Below, piece by piece: positions 11,701-23,212 of a DNA stretch of 64,000 bases (positions are counted from its first letter, which is position 1; every line of letters begins with the position of its first letter). Below the pieces are notes generated by a model. The model did not search any database. It saw nothing but the letters and a program-made list of their open reading frames with translations, and was not told where the DNA came from. Position numbers and translations under genes: made by a program. The DNA lies in the NCBI GenBank assembly GCA_025765615.1, contig JAIVFJ010000010.1:496001-560000 (forward strand), written 5' to 3'. Origin of the DNA: Zopfochytrium polystomum. Its lineage: Eukaryota > Chytridiomycota > Chytridiomycetes > Chytridiales > Chytridiaceae.

Positions 11701-13914
11701 CCATCACGATTTGGAACACAGAAGCGAAGGTCAAGCGAAACTTGCTAACGGTTGGCAGCCAGGATGCCACGCCGATACCGCCTGTCATGGCTATCTCGTG
11801 GTCGGTGGACGACGCTGCCATTGTATCTATTTCGGAAGATAAGCATATTTGTATTCACAACACTGTCACCGGCCATCTCGTTTGGGTACATGACCTGTGG
11901 ATGGTCAAGCCGCGCCTGAATGTCGCGTCGTTTAGCTTGGCAGGCAGGCATCTCGGCGCGATCGACCACGACGGTGAGCTTACGGTAGTGCAGCTTCACG
12001 GTGACTGGCCAACAGCGTCGACGGTGACGGCACCATCAACCCCAACAGGGACCGGTGCTACCGGCACTGCTTTGTCCGCAAGTTTCCTTGCTTCGCCAAC
12101 GAGGCCGCGGTTTCCTGCACCTCCGGAGCCGGAGTTTGTCACCATGAGTGAGTGGGACCCGAGTGTATCGGTGCGAATCGTCAGGAGAAGAACGGAGAAG
12201 GGTACAAGATCGTCTCGAGCCTGGCAGCGGTCAACGGGAAGCGGAATGCATGGGCACGTTGCGTTGCTCGAACTTTCGGAAGACTTGCCTCGCGGAACCT
12301 ATGAAGTCCTTTGCGAGGTGTCATTTCCCGCGGACAACGGGGTTGATCACCCACACACGTACGTTCCGCTCAAATTTGTGTGCGGGCCCGAGGAAGACGA
12401 GGCAAGCTCAAAGGACAGCAGCGGTGCCGGAGCAGCGCCAGAGCGTGATCCGCAGCTGGATGCCATCCGAGGATTCACGCGTCTTTTGCCCATGGAGGAG
12501 CAAAAATCTTACGCCGGTCAAGGCACCGTGACCATCAGACTCGGCTACATCAAAGCTTTGTGCAAGCTTGATGCATGCTTTATCGACTTGAAGCGTATTC
12601 CTGGACCTGGAGATGCACCTACTTTTGGCGAAGTTCATGTAAGGTTTCTCCGGTGCTCATCCTTTAAGGTTTTAAAACAATGGCTAATGTCTCTTCCCTC
12701 ATTCATTCTCACCCTCTTACATCACCCAACAAAAGTTTATACCAGTGGATCCGCGCCTGTACTCTCCGGAGTATCAGCCACCGAAAGATCTTGAGGAGGC
12801 GTTTGAAAAGATCACGAAGGCATTTGAGCAGTTTGAGAGCCTAAGCCGCAAACGTCGCGCGTCCATCCAGCACGCGTTGCAGCAAGTTCCACAGGGCTCC
12901 TCTGACAAGGACGCATCCAGTGCTGCCGCTGCGGCAGCTTCGACTGATGCTGCCACAGCAAAAGCAGGTGAAGCCTCTACAGATCGTTCGACCGATGATG
13001 CGGGCACTCCACCCTCTGGTGAAGCCGCCGCACCTCTTAACGCGGCCGCGCACAGCAGCGCAGCAGCTGAGGGTAAGAAGAAGCGCCCGCTTAGTCGGCA
13101 AATGTCGTCGTTGGTGTCGGACGTTGTGGGGGGCCTACTGACGGCAGTGGTACCCGGGCCAAAGCCTGCCCCGCAGAAAGCTGGCCTATCGATGGAGGAG
13201 ATTCAGCGCGAAATGGAGGAGGCGCGACAAAGAGCCCGCGAACAAGCGGCCAAATATGAGGAGGAGGAAGAACGCAAGGCTGCGGCGGAGGCCGAGGAAC
13301 GCCAGAAGCTGGCGTGGCGGGTCGCGAACGAGCGGGCGGAGCGTGCGGAACGGGAGCGGCGCGAGCGGCAGCGGGCGTCAGTGGCGTCTGCCGCGTCGCA
13401 TGGCGAGATTCTTCCTGCGTGGGGCGGCATGGAATTTGAAGAAGATGGATGGGAGATTGAGGAGGCGCAGCGCATGTTGCGCAAGCTGGAGGAGACTGCG
13501 ATGAAGGTCGAGGACGCAGAACGCATGCTGGCTGCATCGCCGGCCGCAGTGGGATCGCCAGCTGCTATGAGTGATGACGGCAACGACGGTGCAGGTGAAG
13601 AGGCCGTTGATGGGTCGCCGCCGCCTTCTGTCTTGGAGACTGTCTCTCCGGCAGAGGCACCGGCTAAGCTGAGCGAACTTGGCGCCGTTGCTGATGCTGC
13701 TGAGGAACCAGCGACCAGCTTGAACGGTCTCGGCGAGACGGCGGCGGAGCTGGTATCTTCTGCAAAGGCGGAGCCGGTAGCGCTGGCGGCGGCGGCGTCG
13801 GATGAACCGCGTGCCTTGACTACGGAAACGGTGGAGGCCGAACCAAACTCACGTGTAGACGTTCCGGACGAGAACAGACCCGAGCCGACGAGCCACGCTC
13901 AGGATGCCTCTTGA
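5756..13914 (+). CDS. Giant STAND/NLR-like protein: myristoylation motif, DUF4062, NACHT, WD40-like repeats, coiled coil
   Basis: I model ten exons: 5756-6278, 6363-6459, 6512-6560, 6618-6684, 6738-7152, 7223-7662, 7706-8082, 8136-8854, 8918-12638 and 12736-13914, totalling 7,587 nt or 2,528 aa. The start gives MGNASSSS, a classic N-myristoylation motif. DUF4062 runs from about residue 165 to 260 (FISSTASDTEWERN, FEPIDLKW, LGDMYGLPG); the split FISST|DTEWERN is why I accept the 6279-6362 intron. The NACHT NTPase has Walker A YGPSGVGKSS (about 530-539, split by an intron) and Walker B IVLLLDGLDE (about 654-663). The region of about 950-1,950 is beta-rich with WD-like dips (VWDVN, IWNTEA, VWDGS). 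A charged coiled coil lies at about 2,289-2,350. This order matches animal NWD1/NWD2-type proteins. Membrane-tethered oligomerising sensor or scaffold is inference. The donor at 7153 (GTTGAG) is the weakest border. Confidence 0.85.
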
Positions 13915-14066
13915 AACCCACCACCACTGCATGCATCACCTCTCTTTATTCCTTGTCCCGTCCTTGTGCTGGCTTGCGGCCTCACGTTTTGTTTTACATG
14001 TTACTTAGAATAGCGCGCGCATTCAGGCCTTCCAGGAGCTTTCTTCCCAATACTTTCTTTCGGTTC

Positions 14067-14848
14067 TCAGCTCTTTCTTTTCAAATTCTTCTGCTCTCCA
14101 TTATACTTCTTTTCCCTGTTGGACGCGAAGAATAAATTTTGACGAGTGACCTGCAACGTGAAGCGCAGCCACGATAGGAACTCCAAAAGGCTCTTTCCGA
14201 CCATTAGCAACTGGACATTGACCTCCTGGCCCAAGTCGCCAACGAAAAGAGAAAATTCCGGGCCAGCGTCCTCGAGGTCGACAGCCACCTCCGCTGGCCC
14301 AGTTCAGCTTGAAAATGCGGTTCGTACACGGGATCACGTACATTTGAACGTTCGCGAGCTGCTTCAAGGCTGCCGCATGAGTTCCGAAGTCAACAAAGCC
14401 ATACCCTGCACAATAAGCGAACCTACTTCAAGTAGGCACTTCTCGCAAACTCACCCGGTGTTCGTGTCTTGTATCAATTTAAGGGTGACTTTTTCTCCCA
14501 GTGAGACCCTGCGCGCAGCCCTTCATTTATTTGGACGGATTGCACGGACAACATCCAACAACGCCAAATGTACGCAGCTGACGATCCCCTCCCTCCTTGC
14601 ACGATCAACAAAACAGAAGCAAAAGGTGGGGGAAAGAGGAGACCAGACGAGAGCTGCTTTATATAATTCTCATCCATTCAGGGCTCGAGATCGCCCATCC
14701 AAAGTGTACTCTTCGAGGTGTCCGGTTGTTGCTGCGACTGCGGCGGGGGGAGTAGCGGCTGTGGCTGCGATTGTGATCGCGCCAGCTGTGGGGGCTGTGG
14801 GGGCTGCTGCTGCATACCGTTATGGTTGCAAACGAAGTACTGCTCCAT
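14067..14848 (-). pseudogene. Broken Nam8/TIA-1-like RRM protein gene
   Basis: Reading right to left from a possible ATG at 14848, a Gln/Pro-rich leader runs into RRM1 (STLWMGDLEP). A TGA at 14680-14678 then sits where this family has Trp, before MDENYIKQL. After non-coding-like sequence the second half of RRM1 reappears (SLGEKVTLKLIQDTNTG, a phase-compatible intron, YGFVDFGTHAAALKQL, FKLNWASGGG). One frame later comes the start of RRM2 (GPEFSLFVGDLGQEVN), so there is a frameshift between the two RRMs. RRM2 then stops making sense and no RRM3 is found. RNA-binding proteins of this family act in splicing or mRNA control. The nonsense codon, frameshift and truncation together argue for a decayed copy; a functional relative should exist elsewhere in the genome. 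Confidence 0.75.
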
Positions 14849-15013
14849 TAGACGGGAGAAAGGGGGGAACGTTTGAAGTGTGGATAAGGCGAGATTGGCA
14901 CCGCTGGGTACCAACACAGTTGAAAAGCTATTGAAGAGTTCGAGGTCTTTACGCTTTTGTGTCAACGACTGGCTGAGGACTGGACTGGTTAGATCCTGTC
15001 GAGCAGCTGGCAC

Positions 15014-15388
15014 AAAAAACGGACAGCTGACAAGGGGTTCTTTGAAATCTGGGGACTATTGAGGCACCAAGTGGACCACCCACAAGAGGCGCAGCACCCA
15101 ACTGGGGACGCGCAAAGTAAACCAGATCAAATTTCATTGAAAGAGAAAAAGGAGAGAATCGGGCGGTGCCGGAACAATCCATTTGTTTATGGGGGAGGGC
15201 GGACGTGGGCTAACGCCGGATCAGCACGAAGAAGGAGACAGGCGGAGCCATCCAATCCGCAACTCGTGCTGGCTGGCTGGCTGGGCATTCATTCGTACCA
15301 CCAGGGAAAGCCCGCGCGGTGGCAACGTTCCGAGATGGAAAGGGGGAAAGTGAGCGAGAGAAAGAGAGACAGAGAAAGAGAAAGAGAG

Positions 15389-15443
<55 letters not shown>

Positions 15444-15706
15444 CAGGGAGCGAGACAGGGAGAGATACAGGGAGAGAGACAGGGAGAGAGACAGGGAGAG
15501 AGACAGGGAGAGAGAATAATGCTTGCTGCCTGTCTCTCTCCAAGCAAAGCCCATTTCCTTTGTCCACGATAACTAATCATCCGGCAATCCAGTGCAACCA
15601 AACGGCCGGTATGCAATAATCGCACCAAGACCCGCCTGCTCCACTTGGTGCCGCAACCCCCTCTGCCTCATCTACGTCCTTGCATACAACATCGCCTCGT
15701 CGGTCT
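15014..15706. repeat. Spacer with GA microsatellite and 12-bp purine repeat
   Basis: From about 15343 to 15440 the strand is almost pure GA. It then becomes a roughly 12-bp unit (acagggagagag) repeated until about 15515, with early copies carrying gagc or gagat variants. The whole tract is purine-only on one strand for about 170 bp. No gene is seen in the spacer; the remainder presumably includes the promoter of the Zn2Cys6 gene that starts at 15707. Confidence 0.85.
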
Positions 15707-18585
15707 ATGCAGCAGCAATCCACCATCACTCAGTCGGGCGGGTCATCGCGTGAAATGTCCTGGCCGATCTCTCCCCGCTCTAAGCCACCCCAGTCCTACT
15801 ACCAAGGATTGAAACGCAGATGGTACCGTCCCCTTTTCTCTTTGGTCTTGGTATTTTCTGATGGATCGCGTACCGAAGGTCCTGCGAAACGTGCCGTCGT
15901 CGCAAACTAAAGTGTGACGGAAACCGACCGTCTTGCACCTTTTGTGTTGGGAAGGGAACGAACTGCGTTTATGTCGGATCAAGGGTCAGAGCCGAGTTTG
16001 ACATGGAGAAAAAGGCGAAGCTCGACAGAGAGGAGCAGAGACTGAGAAGGCTTGCTGGTATCCAGGAAACGCCTTCCCCGACGATGAACTCGCCAAGTGA
16101 GCCAGGTGAGCTCGAATACTTTGACTTCAACGCCCGTCCATACATGTCAACAAGTCACAAACGAGACGTCCAATCTTTCCAGCCCAGTCGAGCAGTCGTG
16201 CAGTCGATGAACAAGGACTCTTTTTATCGATCCCTTCGCTTACGGCCGCATTTTGTGGCCATGCCATTCCAGGCTCGCCCGAACTCTTCAGAACGCGAAG
16301 AATTGATCCTCATTGAAAACTTTTTCACGAAGGCACCAATGATTTCTGGAATGATACACAAGCGCACGTACCTGTTAAATTACAAGACGATGCCTGCATA
16401 CTTAAGGTTTGTTTTGGGAGAGTAATTTCTGCTTCGAAATGATGCCAATGCTCATTCTCAATAGACTGGCTGTTTGCGCGGCTGGCTCAGCAAACCAGTT
16501 CAACGCGGACGATGAGGAGTGCGAATGGTACATTCACCAAGCTCTGAAACGACTGGAAATAGCACTTGTTGAGGAGCCGCGACTAGAGTGCTTGCAAGCG
16601 CTCATGATTCTCCCCGGGACAAAAACATGTTAGTCTTTTCAATGGCTCAGTTTGAAAGCTGCAGGAACTAATTGTTCATTTCTGCAGGCTGCCCAACTAC
16701 TCTCCATTCTGAGCAAATGAAAGACTTTGTAAGCAATGATTCTCACTCCGCTGATGGCCGTTTTTTCTGAGGTCGTCCTTTACCGTTTTCAGGCTCTCTG
16801 TCTTCGATTGAACATTGACCCAGACTACCTTCCGGAATGTGCTGGGTTGAGTTGGCATGAAAAGGAGACGCGTCGTCGATGTTGGTGGTACCTTTTCATG
16901 GCCGATCACAGTGAGTTGTCCATCCGACTAAAACAGGCTTGTTCGGACTGACTCATTCGCGAATATTAGTTGTTTTCACAATCTTGCGCAGTAAACCCGT
17001 CATAACTCGCAGCATCTCGTCTGTTAAACCCGTTTGCCCCGAGCGTTTGTGGACCAGCTCCAAATCGCCCGAATCTCTGGAAAAGATATACGAAATCGGC
17101 CAGAATGTGAATGACAATCCTATTAACTGGCAAGTCAGTCTTCTGGAAATCTTTCAGCGAGTTTTCGAAGTGTCTCGGCTGGTTGACGACCCTAGACCTA
17201 ACGAAGACGATCCGAAGCGCCGATTAGTGGAGCTTCAGGTCGAAGCGGACTTGACCAACTGGTAGGATGCGGTTCCCCCGGAGTTTTGGGCTGTAAAAAG
17301 TGAAGACAGTCTCTTCGAATTGATGGAGGACGATCCGTATCATTGGCATTCTTTATTGGAGCTATATTTTGTCTACCATGGCTCGGTGTGTCTGTTGATG
17401 CGTCGTAAGGCATTGTTACATTTGCAAAGCCTCTCCTCGGCAACAACAGTGTCATCCCCTGGAGGAAATGCTGAATGGGCAGTTGAAGAGCTCGCGAAAC
17501 AAGTTGAAAACGATGCAGCTTTCCAAAAAGCTGTCGCTTCGGCCGAGTCCATCGCCACAGTCATAACGCTCCTTAATCGAGCGAACACTTTTTGGCACCG
17601 TTTGCCAAAGTCAACAGTCATGTTCAGCATGCAAGCAGTCATTTCATTATTTATCGCTCAATGGGTTTATTCGACCACGGGAGGTGAGGAACCTACGCAC
17701 TGTGATGAGGGAAACGGCGGTGAAAAGCCTTTCGCGGATTCGATCGACTCGTGCATTTCCTTTTTCTATTCCATGAGTGGAACGCGCCACGTGGCCCGCT
17801 TGTTCCACAAATTTGTGGAGAGGGCCAAGAATCGCGACTGGGAATACTTGGACCAGCTGGAGGGCAATTCGATTCTTGTGCTTGACGAAATTGGAATTCC
17901 GGCTTTGTGCGACAACCAACCTGCCGTTTCACCTTTCAGATCTAGCGAACGCTTGAGCCCCATAATCAGCCCCACTTCGACGTCAGGAATGTACATCAGT
18001 CCTCACGTTCGCGCTGGCGAGGGAATAAGCAGCACGGTGCGAGAATACATCAAGACACTCAAGGCCGCGAGGGACATCGGACAGATGCTCACACCAGGGC
18101 CGACTCCATTCATAGTTTCGGACCCGAACCTGCCTTACAAGCGCGATGCATTCTTTCCTTTCCTCCAACAATTCTCGAGCCCCACCGTGACAGGAGGAGC
18201 AGAAGAAAGCCTTGTTATGCCTCAAATGGGATGGTTCAGTGCGGATGACTCGGTCACTGGTGTACAAGGCAATGTGACCAATGAAGGCGAACATTGGAAC
18301 GAGTTGGAAAGTGGAGGTGAAGGATTTGAGAGGTTTTTATTTGAAAGCGAAGGTGTTGCGAGCAGTTCCATTACGCCGGTGGAATCCTTTAGCGGAAACA
18401 ACAATCATTCGAAGGAGTCGAGTTTGGACTCGTACTCGTTTGGACTGTTCTCTGAGGCAGTCGAAACATTCCGGCTTCTCGATGGAGACGAAAACGTTTT
18501 GGAGTCGCCTGTCGCGACTGGAGCGGCTGTAGAGCGGGATGCGATGAATCTCTTGGACTGGCTGCTCTCGGCGCAGACCAATTAG
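15707..18585 (+). pseudogene. Zn2Cys6 fungal transcription factor with an in-frame TAG
   Basis: Exons modelled: 15707-15822, 15879-16406, 16465-16628, 16688-16728, 16793-16910 and 16970-18585. The DNA-binding cluster CETCRRRKLKC, then CTFCVGKGTNC, sits close to the N terminus, and a basic/acidic linker follows. The middle resembles the fungal-specific transcription factor domain (LQALMIL, LCLRLNIDPDY, WHEKETRRRCWWYLFMADH). The reading frame is interrupted at 17263-17265 by TAG directly after TNW. The same frame then continues for 440 codons with sense (DAVPPEFWAV, SVCLLMRRKAL). Either the allele is truncated, the base is a sequencing error, or a 48-nt intron (17262-17309, GTAGGA...GACAG, in frame) removes the stop along with a conserved-looking segment. 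DNA-binding regulator by family; targets unknown. The ATG at 15707 is the first usable one. Confidence 0.75.
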
Positions 18586-19763
18586 GCGACCGGACCAGCG
18601 AGCTCTGGAAGATTGAGGTGGCATTGCGTCCCAGTACTTTCTTCTTTCAACATTTGCCTCTTCTTGGGCTTTCCTGTACGTTCCCACTGTCCGGGAAAGA
18701 CAAAGTGGAGGCAAACGTCGAAAGGAACAAGTACCGGACGCATTGCTATTGCTGGACCCAGACGGTGCACCCCGCGGCCCCGGCTTCACAGTGTTCCCAA
18801 ACAGCTCGACCCCCAAATTGCATTCCCAGCCAGGCTTCGGTGGGGGTCAATTCCATTTCAGTTTTTATTACAACTTTGAAACCCCCTAAACACTTTACAA
18901 GAGCGCAAGAGACTTTGAAAGTGACTTTTTGGAAGCTGTGGAAAACTTCGACCATGAGTCCTTATTTTTTTCTTATCGAAATCATCGAAGTCCAAAAATC
19001 TCCGGTGACCCCTGATCAAACTCTTCGTCGATCTCCATCACCGACCAATCCCTCAAATCCCTCGTCAAATTCTCAGTCACCTGTTACCCCCTTTTCTTTT
19101 TGTTAAAAAACTAACGCACCCATCAATGTGGTTGAAGCGCGTTTTCTTGGACCTATTTCTTCCCTCTTTCTTCACTGGCTGTAGCTTTTGGCTCTATCGC
19201 TTAGGCATTGTCCTTTGGTATTGAAGTAATCGTTCATGTGGAGGGCGTTCTCTGGCGATTTTTTCCTTGATCGTCTCTCAGCGGAGTTATAAATTGCAGC
19301 AATAGCGTAGGGCCACTTTGGAGTGAGGGGAGTCTGACAGGAAAAAACTGGAGTTAGTAGCCCACTGTTTTGGAGTAGGGTCATTTCAATTGCAGAGAAA
19401 GCTTTCAGGTTAGAGGTTGGGTACATTTTATTTGCTAGTTGTGTCCTCCTCCCTTCCGCGGTCCAGGAGGGGGAATGGATTTGGAAAAAAGAACTGAAGG
19501 ACCAGAAGAGAAAAAAAAAGGAAGAAAAAAACATTGCCGCCTTCGGCATCCGAAACGCGCAGAAACCCCGAAACGAAGCGCCGGACAGTCCAGAAATAAG
19601 TGGAGGCCACCAAAATCCTTAATAAAGAGATATCTACATGTCTGGGTCGCTGGTTGTGTCAAAAACCTGGGAGCTCGGAAAAGCCATACAATGGAAGGAA
19701 TAAGGTTTGAAGTGCAGAAGGGAAGCGCTTCCACCACCCGCACTTTAACTTCGCTGTGCATAG
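18586..19763. other. Convergent intergenic region
   Basis: About 1.2 kb lies between the 3' ends of the transcription factor and the kinase. Short ORFs on both strands lack family motifs and start within repetitive A-rich or T-rich DNA (for example 19500-19530). I see no gene here. Confidence 0.6.
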
Positions 19764-22478
19764 TTATTTTTTCGTGCGCTTCACCAGCGGTATGAGGGAT
19801 GAAAGCGGTGCGGCGGTGCGCAGGAAGTGGTGCTGAACGTGCCCGTCGGATTTACGCGAAAACATGAGAGGGGTTAGTTTAGATGCCGGAGGCGCGAACC
19901 ATTAAAAAAAAAGTAAAGAGGGCTTGCATACCGTCAACAGCTCATCGCAGGCAGGTCTCCTTTTCGCATCGACCTCCAAACACCGTCCGAGGAACGCGCG
20001 AAGCTGCGGGGAGGAGTCTTCGGGCTTTTTGAGTTTTGGTGTGCCGTTTGTAGTGATGAGGAACAGGGCGCGGATCGGGTCGGCCACGTCCATATACGGA
20101 GGCTCTCCCTCGATCATTTCTATGGCCATGATGCCGAGCGACCACACGTCGACCTTTGCCCCGTACGACTTTTGGCTGACGACCTCGGGCGCCATCCAGT
20201 AAGGCGTGCCGGCGAGTGTTGCGCGGTCGGTGCGGTCGGGGGACAGCTTTGCGCAGAAGCCAAAGTCGGCTGTGAGGAGGAGGGAGGGGGGAGGAAGGCG
20301 GTTGAGACAAGTGAGATAAGGATGAGGATGAGGAGAGTTTAGTGCTGCGCTGTTCTTAATGGCTGGTAGGTGGACTCAACTGATTTTGACGGCACCGTCT
20401 GCGCCGAGGAGGACGTTGTCGCTCTTGATGTCGCGATGGATGATCTGCTTGGAGTGAAGATGCTGAAGTCCTTTGATTGTCTCGGCGCAGATGGCGGCTA
20501 TGTGCGGCTCTGACAGTCGCGGGTTGTTTTCAATCACGTCCGTCAACGCGCCACCCTCCATGAACTCCATAACGACCCAGAGGCGGTCTTTTTTCAGGAG
20601 GAACGCGTCTATGAAATTGACAATGTTGGGGTGCGTTGACTCTTTCATGACGAGGATCTCGTTCACGATCAGCTCTTTGCGCTTTTGGCGCGAAAGGTCC
20701 ATGTCCTTGATGGCGACTGTGGTGCCAGGGGCCGTGGATGTGGCCTTGACGGGTCGCCCCAGGTACACAGAGCCGAATGCGCCCTGCCCAATCTTTTTTA
20801 CACGCGTGTACTGCAGTGTTGGGTCTTCCTTCGATACGACTTGGCCTGTGAATTTTAAGTCATGTTACAACAAGTGAATCAAAAGAAACGGTAATCGCCT
20901 TACGAAGTTTCGCCATAATCTCCTCCTCTGATAAAGTCGACAGCCGTGGTTCCTTGCTCTTGGGCGCTGAAACAACCAACGGGACCTGGGCAGTTTCGGC
21001 GTTGGCGGCCCCCCTGTCGACGGATGGCGGTGGAGTTCGTGTCTGTGTGGCATTGTGGGGAGGTGATCGACGTCAAAAATGGAACAGTAGAAGGCGGGCC
21101 TTCCTACCCCGCCATCCACAATCGTGTCCCGGTCGGCCAGCTCCGCGCTTCGTTCCATTTCCTTCTCTCTTTCCCTCTCTCGCTCCTTCTCGCGCTCCCT
21201 CTCTCTCTCTCGTGTCTCGAGAAGCTCCCGCTCCCTCAATTCCCACTCTCTCTTCTCCTGCGCACGAATTTCCCGTTCTCGTTCGCGCCGCTCGCGCTCA
21301 CGATCGCGGTCATAGTCGATGTCTTTGCGTTCCCTTGAACGAGATGGGTTGCGCTGGCCTGTCCGAGGGTCCGCGCGCCCTCTGTCGTTTCTGCCCTCGC
21401 TGCGGTCTCCCTGTCGATGGCGGTCGGATGGCATCTCGAAGCGATCGCGATCCTTTTGTTCGGGGCGTTGCACAGCAGCGTTTATGTCGAAACGATCTCG
21501 AAGGGGCGGACGTTGGTTCTCCGACGGTCGTTCGTACCGGACGTCGGAAGCATTGCTTCGTTGATTCTCTACATTGTCGCCGTTCTGCGTGCGAGGAGGG
21601 TTTGGCGTTCGTTCGCGAAGGGGGTTGGGGCCATCGTAGTAGGCGGTGGGCTTCGAACCGGTCATGCCAATGTAGTCGGGAAAGTTGTCTTGGGGCTGAG
21701 AGTCCTCGTCGTTTCCGGGTTTGTGCATGCGCTCCGTGTAAAACTCGAGGACATCCAGAACTGCCTTGGGGTTACGTTTGATTTCGTCTCGAGATATGGT
21801 TGACGAATCCAGGAGCGACCGCCAGTCGTTTGGAAGGCCCTGCAAACGAGTGAGTATGTATACGTTCTGGATCTAGCGGGAGTATCACCTTGAAGAGCCC
21901 CGTTCGAGAGTCGAAGTCTACATGCACCTCGTGCACGAAGTTTGTCGGCGCGCTGATTGCCATCAAGGGTGATCGCTGGGCAGTGATATTTATATCCGTG
22001 TGAGCCACTCAAGCGCATCAACAACAAAGAATCGACACACACCTGATAGATCTCTTCCATCCACTCGTACAGCTCCTGATCATTCTTGCAGGCGACGAAA
22101 AACGATCTTTCCCTCGTCGCGATCTCAAAAGCGTAAGGCTTGATCTCCACACGCTGAACAGACTCGACCTCCTCCAGAAAGACCAACGCCAGCGCTTGCG
22201 ACGTCGTCTGGTGCGCGCGTAGCCACCATGTGTTTAGTGAACGAGTTGCGGAGTGTAGGTTGGCGGGAAACCCAGCCGAATGAAAAAGCGATCGCAACGC
22301 CGTACAAAAAAAAAAAAAACTAAAACAAACGAACCTCTGATCTGTGGAATGTAAGGGTCTGTTCCCTTAGCATGAGCCACCGCTTCGACCAGATGAACGA
22401 CTCCTTCAGCAGGCAGTAGCCCTTCTTGACTGCGAAGGACGCCGCTGTGGTCGTCGCCGTTGCTGGGCCGGCCGCCAT
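19764..22478 (-). CDS. cla4: Cla4/PAK-family Ser/Thr kinase (PH-CRIB-kinase)
   Basis: Eight exons, read right to left: 22478-22335, 22207-22043, 21975-21889, 21839-21108, 21042-20904, 20845-20381, 20269-19932 and 19832-19764. They total 2,139 nt or 712 aa, with every junction in phase. A PH domain spans residues about 10-103 ([29 protein letters not shown]). The CRIB motif [15 protein letters not shown] lies at about 109-137 and should bind Cdc42/Rac. A proline- and Arg/Glu/Asp-rich linker carries dense RERE runs. [11 protein letters not shown] precedes the kinase domain (G-loop [10 protein letters not shown] near 441, HRDIKSDN near 558, DFG near 580, GTPYWMAPE) and the C-terminal tail is [22 protein letters not shown] plus CRIB plus kinase is the fungal Cla4 arrangement; role in polarity, septation and actin is known for the family. 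Confidence 0.93.
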
Positions 22479-23212
22479 GCCTGTGGGATCGTTGAACTGG
22501 TGTGCGAGTGTGAGAGTGGTGCGTGTGGTGCTGATGGGTGGAGAAGACAAGCAGCGCAATTGCAAAAAAAAAAAAAAAAAAGTGCAATTGCAGACAAACA
22601 TGGCGAAGAGACAGATAGAGAGAGGGAGAGAGAGACACAGAGCGCCATAGAGGGAGAGAGAGAGGGAAAGAGATGCCCCGAAAAACGGGGAAAATTGAGT
22701 ATTCCCGAAAAGGCAAGAACCCAGTCACTAGACGAGACACAAACGTGGAGCCCCATCACTGTTCGTTCGCCAGCTACCAACACTGGGGAAACGGCCGCAC
22801 CGCGAAGGCACTCGCTCCGTCGCTCGCTCACACGTTCACAGTGACGCGAACGACGACTCTGCCTAGCGATGGGAAGAAGAGGTATCTTTGGTTAAAATTT
22901 AGTAAAGCTAAAGGTATAGAAAATAATAGGTGGAAAATTCCATCACTAGGGGCAAAGCTCATTTTATCATGAGTGTAATAAATATCAACGACAGCTCAAA
23001 TTTATCTAAGTAAGACGCAAGTAGTTCAAGAATAAATCAAATCATAAAAATGACTTCACAATTTCTGGGCCAGCTCTGCCTGCGCTGCTGCATTGCCTAA
23101 CTGTATTGGTTGGAATGCACCATTTGTTCAAAAAGGAATATCTGATGGGTTCGAGAGTGAATGCAATCTCCCCTTTGGAAAAAGACTAATTTGACAAGGT
23201 CCTCAGTCTGAC
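22479..23212. promoter_or_regulatory. Divergent intergenic region
   Basis: This 734-bp spacer lies between the starts of the kinase (minus) and the J-domain gene (plus). It contains an A18 tract near 22565, a GAGAGA purine patch at about 22615-22675 and an A/T-rich block at 22890-23060. It presumably holds both promoters; no ORF carries recognisable motifs. Confidence 0.5.

Noticed and set aside
13091..13583. Minus-strand frames opposite the last exon of the STAND gene
   Set aside because: Composition mirrors the Ala/Glu/Arg coiled coil and no start context or motif supports them.
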